Shown piece by piece: positions 6,672 through 10,795 of a stretch of DNA of 10,795 nucleotides; position 1 is the first letter of the stretch, and each line of letters begins with the position of its first letter. The position numbers and the translations under genes are program-made. The notes beneath the pieces were generated by a model that was given only the letters and a program-made list of their open reading frames with translations, searched no databases and was not told the origin of the DNA. This DNA comes from Patescibacteria group bacterium (lineage in GTDB: Bacteria; Patescibacteriota; UBA1384; JAHJRZ01). The DNA lies in contig JAHJRZ010000014.1 of assembly GCA_018830605.1 (NCBI GenBank), positions 1-10,795 on the forward strand, given 5' to 3'.

Positions 6672-7304
6672 TCACAAATAATCATCAATTTGCTTTTGGA
6701 AAAAATGTTCAATTTCTTCAAGACTTATCTTCTTGCCTAAAATTTTAGTTCCCTTAATTTCAGTTTGGACAATATCATCCGTATAGATTAATTGGGCAAG
6801 AAAAAGTTTTTCACTGAAGGCTTCGTCATAAACATCCTTGGATTGAACTATTATCTCCTTAAGAGTTATTAAATCATTTTTCAAAATAGAATATAAATCC
6901 AGGTAGTCGCGCCAACTATTGCGCCGATTAAGAGTATAGGCCTTGGTTAAAGCAATGCCTTGGGCAGACAATATCTTCATCGGGAGACAATTTTCCAGAT
7001 AATATTTTTTTAAATTAAAGGGGTAGTAAATAAAAGAAATTTTGATTCCTTTGTCAGTTAAAAAAGTCAACTCGTCTTGATTATTAATTAGAATATCTTT
7101 GATTTTAAAAATTTTCTTCGCTTCCAGAATTAAATTCTTTTTTATTGGTCGCTCGCAAAAAATATCAAAATCAACTGAAACACGATGGCCAAGCTGTAGA
7201 GCCAAAGCCGTTCCGCCGGCTAAACAGCCCGAATCCTTAAAAGCCTTAAGTTTTTCAAAAATTTCTTTTCTTTCTTGACCTAAAATTTCTAAATGGAGTC
7301 CCAT
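6672..7304 (-). CDS. AbiEii-type nucleotidyltransferase (toxin-like)
   Basis: 210 residues of the AbiEii/AbiGii nucleotidyltransferase superfamily, whose characterised members are toxins of abortive-infection or toxin-antitoxin pairs (some transfer nucleotides to tRNA). The core motif is clear: CLAGGTALALQLGHR (27-41), then SVDFDIF (43-49) with Asp45 and Asp47 as the metal-binding pair. Next comes GIKISFIYYPF (86-96), where the third carboxylate of classical polymerase-beta enzymes would be expected and Ser90 is seen instead; this GxKxSF form appears usual for this branch as I recall it. A helical block follows with LTKAYTLNRRN (119-129) and RDYLDLYSIL (132-141), the conserved RDxxDLY element. 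The ATG overlaps the stop of the upstream small gene in a TAATG, and no Shine-Dalgarno is present, so translation depends on that gene. Substrate unknown. Confidence 0.85.
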   Translation of the reverse strand: MGLHLEILGQERKEIFEKLKAFKDSGCLAGGTALALQLGHRVSVDFDIFCERPIKKNLILEAKKIFKIKDILINNQDELTFLTDKGIKISFIYYPFNLKKYYLENCLPMKILSAQGIALTKAYTLNRRNSWRDYLDLYSILKNDLITLKEIIVQSKDVYDEAFSEKLFLAQLIYTDDIVQTEIKGTKILGKKISLEEIEHFFQKQIDDYL

Positions 7305-7582
7305 TATATTTTTTTCAAATATTTATCTTTATCTAAATTTTTTACGCCAAGAATGAAACAAACAAACTCTAAAATGTTAGGGTAATAAAGTCCTAATTTT
7401 GATCTTAAGAATTCTTGCTTAATTGTTTGACGGCCATAAATCTTAAAAAGCAGTCGCAGATCATCCATCGTGCCGTAAGAAAGAACTTGATGAATAATCA
7501 GATTTTTATCTCTTTCTTGATCAAGATTTTTTTCCGGCAAAAACCAAAAAAGGTTATTAAATTGATTAATATTTCTCTTCAT
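7304..7582 (-). CDS. DUF6922-like small protein, probable partner of the AbiEii-type enzyme
   Basis: 92 residues matching, from memory, the DUF6922 pattern: LFWFLPEKNLDQERDKNLI (11-29), IHQVLSYGTMDDLRLLF (30-46), KIYGRQTIKQEFLRSKLG (47-64), then a C-terminal hydrophobic helix (LEFVCFILGV, 71-80). In databases such small genes sit directly upstream of AbiEii-type nucleotidyltransferase genes, as here (TAATG overlap), which makes an antitoxin or specificity role plausible; I know of no direct proof. There is no membrane segment, Zn motif or recognisable helix-turn-helix. The ATG has no Shine-Dalgarno and lies 11 bases past a perfect -10 box, so the message is probably leaderless or has a leader of only about 5 bases. 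Confidence 0.75.
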   Translation of the reverse strand: MKRNINQFNNLFWFLPEKNLDQERDKNLIIHQVLSYGTMDDLRLLFKIYGRQTIKQEFLRSKLGLYYPNILEFVCFILGVKNLDKDKYLKKI

Positions 7583-7593
7583 TTTATGGCTAA

Positions 7594-7622
7594 ATTATAT
7601 CACAAATTCTTGTCTTTCGCAA
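7594..7622 (-). promoter_or_regulatory. Promoter of the DUF6922/AbiEii pair (TTGCGA-17-TATAAT, extended -10)
   Basis: -35 TTGCGA at 7617-7622 (4 of 6), a 17-base spacer, and a perfect TATAAT at 7594-7599 preceded by TGA, so TGn-TATAAT. The ATG of the small gene begins 11 bases past the -10. This is the strongest promoter by eye in the window. No operator-like inverted repeat overlaps it convincingly. Confidence 0.75.
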
Positions 7623-7648
7623 ATTTTTTTCAATCAATCTTTGGTGGG

Positions 7649-7908
7649 TCAATTGATTAGAAAATATCTTTTAATCGTTTTGTCTTTTTGGATATTGACC
7701 GTCTCTAAATCAACCTTTAGATTTTTGGATGTTTTTCCGTCAATAATTCTTACTTTCTGCTCACCAGTCTTGATCTTTTCAATCTTAAATTTTTAAGCAA
7801 CTTCTTATTATAATACTTACATTTATTTTTCTCTACCACTGGCGAAGGTTGGAGGAAATTTAGTAAATTTAACCTGTTATCGAGAACCGTCCCCTCGCTG
7901 GTCGTCAT
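7649..7908 (-). pseudogene. Frameshifted small gene of unknown family (second of a coupled pair)
   Basis: An ATG at 7908, in an ATGA overlap with the preceding gene's stop, opens a frame (MTTSEGTVLDNRLNLLNFLQ...) that runs out at a TAA at 7752-7750. In the next frame a 47-codon open stretch ends at TGA 7651-7649 and reads like a coherent protein C terminus (KFKIEKIKTGEQKVRIIDG, then NLKVDLETVNI). The two meet at the A-run read from 7794-7790 (five A on this strand): with six A the sequence would run ...KKLLKKFKIEKI... as one 86-residue protein. The total length, 260 bp, is one short of a multiple of three. I do not recognise the family; the second half looks like small alternating beta strands. 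Interpreted as a gene inactivated by a one-base deletion, though an assembly error is possible. Confidence 0.5.
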
Positions 7909-8221
7909 TTTCCTGATGAAAAATCATCAATAATCTCACTTGTAATATTTTTAATCTTATTGGAAAGCAGTATCTTTTCTAAAATATCAATATTTGCACT
8001 TAAAGCAATCAATATATGTTGCCAAGATGCACATTTTACTCGTTGCCCTTTAATAAAAAAGAATTCCAATCCATTCTTGCATCTTGGCTTTTGTAGCCAA
8101 TTTTGGATTTTGAGCATATTGATTGTTTCAGACCTTCAATCCTATCGATGATATTACGAAATTCTTTTATTTTATCCATCATGTGATTAATTTCTGCTGT
8201 TTTATTAAATACTTTGTTCAT
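7905..8221 (-). pseudogene. Frameshifted small gene of unknown family (first of a coupled pair)
   Basis: A strong ribosome site (AGGAGG at 8226-8231, then GAAA) precedes ATG 8221. The frame reads MNKVFNKTAEINHMMDKIKE... with a helical, charged N terminus, then loses sense after about residue 32. The neighbouring frame carries on from about 8125 with MLKIQNWLQKPRCKNG, FFFIKGQRVKCASWQHI and a helical end (ILEKILLSNKIKNITSEII), stopping at TGA 7907-7905. One extra A in the AAA at 8128-8126 would join them (IEGLK then TINMLK), giving 105 residues; total length 317 bp is again one short of a multiple of three. Good ribosome site, coupled downstream gene and coding-like text in both halves argue for a once-real gene. 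No family recognised. Each half alone is open for over 60 codons, but neither is a complete protein. Confidence 0.5.
8021..8098. repeat. 11-bp perfect inverted repeat inside a broken gene
   Basis: GCCAAGATGCA at 8021-8031 and its exact reverse complement TGCATCTTGGC at 8088-8098, with 56 bp between. It lies in the coding text of the broken gene (codons for PRCK and CASWQ). A repeat of this size can occur by chance in 10 kb. Confidence 0.6.
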
Positions 8222-8244
8222 TTTCCCTCCTCAACAATTTTTAT

Positions 8245-8322
8245 TTATTTCTTCGTCAAGCCATAAAGTTTATAAACCATCTCATTAATTTGTTTTTCGT
8301 ATTCGCGGACTTTGGCTTGATT
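8245..8322 (-). pseudogene. C-terminal remnant of a Type IIG/Eco57I-like restriction-methyltransferase
   Basis: A 25-codon open stretch closed by stops on both sides reads NQAKVREYEKQ then INEMVYKLYGLTKK and TAA. The pattern I/D-x-x-VYxLYGLT preceded by a charged helix is the usual extreme C terminus of Type IIG and TaqI/Eco57I-like methyltransferases (target-recognition end, often continuing EEI). Nothing of the 800-1000 residue body is present: the sequence upstream is a promoter (8369-8377), a ribosome-like AAGGAGG (8349-8355) and an ATG at 8335 in a frame one base off. This looks like the scar of a large internal deletion, leaving promoter and tail. It is too short to prove homology, so the call rests on motif memory. 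Confidence 0.5.
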
Positions 8323-8368
8323 TTACACAAAACATAAGCGGTTGCCCGCCTCCTTTTTTCCTGTGTTT

Positions 8369-8377
8369 ATTATAGCA
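8369..8377 (-). promoter_or_regulatory. Extended -10 promoter (TGCTATAAT) before the decayed genes
   Basis: TGCTATAAT is a perfect extended -10. No good -35 is found at 16-18 bases (ATTTTG at 17). It points into the remnant and the two broken genes, with AAGGAGG at 8349-8355 downstream, so a now-dead operon probably began here. Confidence 0.5.
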
Positions 8378-8398
8378 TATCATTAGAAAATCAAAATG

Positions 8399-8417
8399 AA
8401 AGATATTTAATATCTTT
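8399..8417. terminator. AT-rich palindrome at the end of the restriction gene (weak terminator?)
   Basis: AAAGATATT-T-AATATCTTT, perfect 9-bp arms about a single base, overlapping the endonuclease stop codon (TAA 8409-8407). As RNA it gives an 8-bp A/U-rich stem with a 3-base loop. On the - strand it is followed by CATTTTGATTTTC and on the + strand by TTA, so U-tracts are poor. It may be a weak end of the restriction-modification transcript. Confidence 0.35.
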
Positions 8418-9210
8418 TTACCACATTAGAAATTATTTCTAACATCTCCTCCATTGTCCCTTTTGACCCGCTCAAATGGTCCCAAAGTTCTGGACCTATA
8501 AGCACTTCTTCTGGATCAAAAAATTTTTTAAACTCAATTAGATATTTAAAAAATCTTTCTTTGTCATAATCGGTAGATTTTGAAGCTGTTGGATCAAATG
8601 GAAAACCGATATAGAAATTGATTTTTTTGTTTCTATTCATTAATTTAAAAGCGGCTTTGCCATATAGAATCTTCTGTTTTTCACCTCTACCCTCTCCTGA
8701 ATTAGGACGAACAGATTTGATCTCGATTGCTTCAACAATGCTATTATTTTCAATATAATTATCAGCTGTAAAACCGAGCGATCTGGTTTCTTGATCGTCC
8801 TCCTTAAAATCAAAAATTAATTCGTTTTCTCTTTTTAGATCAGGGACAATCTCTCCAGATTTTAATTCCCTGATAATATTCTCTATATTTACAGCTTGTG
8901 TCTTTTTTACATTTAGAGCGGATTGTCCAGTAAATTTTCTTTTGAATCCCCCAGATAGAATATGCGCTAAATCTTCAAATCCCGAGCCGAGAGAAGTATT
9001 CAGCCCATGCATCCAGCTTGATAAAGCAATTAAAAAAGGGGTTTTGATATTAAATTTTTTCAGCTTATCTTCAAAAGCTCTTAAGAAAAGATGATGAAAT
9101 GGGGCATTCCTAACTTCCGAATCATCTTCGGGAAAATTACCCATTCTCCTAATTAGTATGTTTTTTACTAATTCTTCAATTCTTATTTTTTGTTCTCTGT
9201 CTATGGCCAT
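8407..9210 (-). CDS. TdeIII-like type II restriction endonuclease
   Basis: 267 residues resembling the TdeIII family of type II endonucleases, whose known members cut GGNCC. Family-like features: an N-terminal helix and RNAPFHHLFL (34-43), the SLGSGFEDLAHIL block (73-85), the PD-(D/E)XK core with Asp150 in FTADNY (147-152) and EIK at 163-165 (Glu163, Lys165) running into SVRPNSGEGRGEKQKIL (166-182), then FYIGFPFDPT (199-208) and GPELWDHLSG (239-248). The length fits. The catalytic triad is complete, so it should be active, and it needs the methyltransferase encoded just upstream. ATG start with AAAGGA 5 bases upstream, inside the end of the methyltransferase gene; only 3 bp separate the genes. 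Site preference GGNCC is inferred from family only. The gene is clearly more AT-rich than the rplI-htpX cluster, which fits acquisition by transfer. Confidence 0.75.
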   Translation of the reverse strand: MAIDREQKIRIEELVKNILIRRMGNFPEDDSEVRNAPFHHLFLRAFEDKLKKFNIKTPFLIALSSWMHGLNTSLGSGFEDLAHILSGGFKRKFTGQSALNVKKTQAVNIENIIRELKSGEIVPDLKRENELIFDFKEDDQETRSLGFTADNYIENNSIVEAIEIKSVRPNSGEGRGEKQKILYGKAAFKLMNRNKKINFYIGFPFDPTASKSTDYDKERFFKYLIEFKKFFDPEEVLIGPELWDHLSGSKGTMEEMLEIISNVVKRY

Positions 9211-9213
9211 AAA

Positions 9214-10410
9214 TTATCCTTTCTTGACAAAATAGTATATGCTTTCTGAAAATTTTGCATTATCGCGCTCGGTTCTCATCAAGACTGGACGATGAAAAAT
9301 CTTCTCAATTTGATAATTACATTCTTGAGCAATCTCTGGATATATATTATCACGATCATTTACCACCACAAATATCTTTGCTTTTGGTTTCAAAAATCTA
9401 TTCATATTTTGGAAAACGCTAATAATATCTTTTTTATAAGCTTCTTTAGCTGATATGCTTCTGCCATTTGAGGCTGGGCCAATCTCTTTATCTGAATTAT
9501 CTTTATAAACAAAAAGCTCATAAGCGTATTTGTGTTGATCATGATAATCAATTAAACCTACATAAGGCGGCGAGGTAAAAATGCCATCAAACTTTCCACC
9601 TTTATAACCTTTAATTTGTTTAAAATCAATATTCCTTGAATCTCCTTGGACCACTTTAATTTTTGCCTCGGTTCTTGAGTTGTCAAATTCTTTTATCCGT
9701 CTTAAGGTATCCCAACCATACCGATTAATAAATTTCATTGCTTCATCAATGGGTTGACATTCTCTCCTGTGTTTAATACAAAAATATTTTTCCCTGATTG
9801 GTTTTGTGGGCCGAGCTAAATCAAAATGGGTGATTAATCTAGCGCTGCGAGTTGCTCGGCTTAGAATGATTTTTAATAAATCTTGATTTTTGTAATTTTT
9901 TATTTCTTTTTTGTAAAAGAGTATTTCTTGCAAGGCCTTATCTGAAAACCATGTATTTAAATATTCACTCTCCGTCTTTAATCTTTTATATTTACGATCA
10001 AGATAAGTAGGTGCTATTTTGCCGTGGTTTAACCAATTACTATATTCTGTCGTTTTAATTAATATTTCTTTTACTTCTTTTTCAGCCAACTCTAAGTCAT
10101 ATTTTTTTGTTTTTATTTCTGCAATCAGGCAATTAAAATTAGATATTTCTATTCCGGCGGAGTGCATCCCGAGCATATTAGCTTCAACCAAGGTCGTCCC
10201 CGAACCCATAAAAGGGTCAAGAACGTAATCTCCTTTTTTGAAATACTCCTTCAAAAAAACTTCGACAAGTTGTGGAATAAATTTGCCAAGATATGGATGT
10301 AAACGATGCACATGTTTGGTTCTCTCATATTCTCTAACATTGACGAATGACAAATTTGTCCCATTGATAGAAGTCGCGACTTTATTTGTATTCTCAAAAG
10401 TTGTGGGCAT
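9214..10410 (-). CDS. DNA amino-methyltransferase (N4-cytosine/N6-adenine type) of the restriction-modification pair
   Basis: About 398 residues. Motif order (numbered from the upstream TTG): the N-terminal HRLHPYLGKFIP segment (46-57, motif X region), motif I DPFMGSGTT (76-84, AdoMet binding), GIEIS (97-101), a long middle part, the conserved ATRSARLITHFDLARPTKP (197-215) with a Cys-x2-His-x3-Cys cluster (222-229), motif III-like GDSRNIDF (267-274), catalytic motif IV TSPPY (290-294) and VVVNDRD (359-365). SPPY with Ser is usual for N4-cytosine enzymes, so N4-methylcytosine is likely but not proven. It should protect host DNA from the endonuclease encoded 3 bp downstream. Start: ATG 10410, 13 bp after the protease stop, is preferred; a TTG at 10443 would add 11 residues (MKRRKSSNYDI) and overlap the protease gene by 20 bp. 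Neither has a clear ribosome site. No own promoter is obvious, so it may be read through from the protease gene. Confidence 0.88.
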   Translation of the reverse strand: MPTTFENTNKVATSINGTNLSFVNVREYERTKHVHRLHPYLGKFIPQLVEVFLKEYFKKGDYVLDPFMGSGTTLVEANMLGMHSAGIEISNFNCLIAEIKTKKYDLELAEKEVKEILIKTTEYSNWLNHGKIAPTYLDRKYKRLKTESEYLNTWFSDKALQEILFYKKEIKNYKNQDLLKIILSRATRSARLITHFDLARPTKPIREKYFCIKHRRECQPIDEAMKFINRYGWDTLRRIKEFDNSRTEAKIKVVQGDSRNIDFKQIKGYKGGKFDGIFTSPPYVGLIDYHDQHKYAYELFVYKDNSDKEIGPASNGRSISAKEAYKKDIISVFQNMNRFLKPKAKIFVVVNDRDNIYPEIAQECNYQIEKIFHRPVLMRTERDNAKFSESIYYFVKKG

Positions 10411-10423
10411 AATGTCGTAATTA

Positions 10424-10795
10424 CTACTTTTTCGCCTCTTCAATAGCTCTCTCTAATTGCGGGTCGCGGTCTGCCTTAATATCATCATCGCTCAAATCAA
10501 CCTCGATATCAGGTTTTATCCCTTCGTTATTAATCGCCGTTCCATTGGGCGTCAGCCACTTGGCAATGGTAATTTTTAGCGACAGCCCCCCGCCAATAGT
10601 TTCCAATTCCTGCACCGAGCCCTTGCCAAAGGTCTTCTTGCCGATGAGTGACCCTTTTTTATAATCTTTTAAGGCGCCGGCCATAATCTCTGAAGCGGAA
10701 GCTGAACCTTCATTAACCAAAACAGCTAGATGATAACTGCCGAGAGTCGCTCTGCCTTCCGCTTTATACTCCTGCCTCTGGCCATCTTTCTTCTC
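10424..10795 (-). CDS. S41 family C-terminal processing protease (C-terminal part; 5' end beyond window)
   Basis: The frame is open to the right edge, giving 124 residues, and a TTG at 10720 is not a true start because the family text continues upstream (EGRATLGSYHLAVL). It is the catalytic core of CtpA/Prc-type serine proteases, which trim C termini of envelope proteins outside the cytoplasm: LVNEGSASASEIMAGALKDY with the catalytic Ser as the middle Ser of SASAS, then TFGKGSVQ with the catalytic Lys 25 residues later and Gln at Lys+4, the same spacing as in E. coli Prc. After it come LSLKITIAKWLTPNG and GIKPDIEV, the usual end of the protease domain, and an acidic tail (DLSDDDIKADRDPQLERAIEEAKK-like). 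PDZ domain and signal would lie outside the window. Stop is TAG; the methyltransferase gene follows after 13 bp. Confidence 0.92.
   Translation of the reverse strand, partial: EKKDGQRQEYKAEGRATLGSYHLAVLVNEGSASASEIMAGALKDYKKGSLIGKKTFGKGSVQELETIGGGLSLKITIAKWLTPNGTAINNEGIKPDIEVDLSDDDIKADRDPQLERAIEEAKK

Noticed and set aside
7632..7658. 7-bp inverted repeat AATCAAT / ATTGATT after the second broken gene
   Set aside because: In the direction of transcription it is followed by GAAAAAAA, not a T-run, and the loop is 13 bases; not a credible terminator.
7960..8151. + strand open frame across the first broken gene
   Set aside because: No ribosome site or promoter, and the - strand has a strong Shine-Dalgarno and more coherent protein text.
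8337..8360. Possible + strand terminator GCGG-TTGC-CCGC followed by CTCCTTTTTT
   Set aside because: Stem is only 4 bp, no + strand gene ends nearby, and the T-run is the complement of a - strand Shine-Dalgarno-like A/G stretch.
10019..10420. Two + strand open frames over the methyltransferase gene
   Set aside because: Both are antisense to motif-bearing coding sequence (DPFMGSG region) and have no independent support.
10411..10443. TTG at 10443 as the methyltransferase start
   Set aside because: It would overlap the protease gene by 20 bp and has no better ribosome site than the ATG at 10410; kept only as an alternative.
1..10795. CRISPR array, tRNA/rRNA genes, insertion sequence, integrase
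   Set aside because: No regularly spaced direct repeats, no cloverleaf or rRNA-like sequence, and no transposase or recombinase motifs were seen on either strand.

Overview
The window looks like a chromosomal piece of a small-genome, moderately AT-rich bacterium, most likely a Patescibacteria/CPR lineage, and within it more like the Parcubacteria side than Microgenomates. The reasons are a LemA/HtpX/DUF2207 envelope cluster with PsbP-like anchored proteins, very tight gene packing (ATGA and TAATG overlaps), and leaders so short that mRNAs are probably leaderless. TGA is used as an ordinary stop at the natural ends of lemA and htpX, so the code is standard and the Gracilibacteria/Absconditabacteria type (TGA = Gly) is unlikely. 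The lineage call is inference, not proof.

Layout: a truncated unknown gene on the + strand (3-281) faces everything else, which is on the - strand. From 6612 down to 298 runs one six-gene cluster: rplI (ribosomal protein bL9), a DUF2207 membrane protein, an anchored protein with a pilin-like C-terminal domain, lemA, an anchored protein with two PsbP-like repeats, and htpX (membrane M48 metalloprotease). A near-consensus promoter lies directly before rplI, and a second, extended -10 promoter plus a GC-rich hairpin lies before the pilin-like gene. I read it as an envelope surveillance and proteolysis module with a ribosomal protein gene at its head.

From 6672 to 10410 lies an accessory, more AT-rich block. 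It contains an AbiEii-type nucleotidyltransferase gene with a DUF6922-like partner just upstream (toxin-antitoxin-like, own promoter, probably leaderless). Next come about 780 bp of decayed genes (7623-8406): two ATGA-coupled small genes each broken by one missing base, and a 25-codon fragment that looks like the C-terminal tip of a Type IIG/Eco57I-like restriction-methyltransferase. Last is an intact restriction-modification pair: a TdeIII-like PD-(D/E)XK endonuclease and an amino-DNA methyltransferase. The right edge is the C-terminal part of an S41 carboxy-terminal processing protease, 13 bp upstream of the methyltransferase gene.

The best candidates for something little described are the DUF6922/AbiEii pair, the layered living and dead defence genes between housekeeping genes, and the bL9-headed envelope operon. 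I found no RNA genes, CRISPR array, transposase or integrase.
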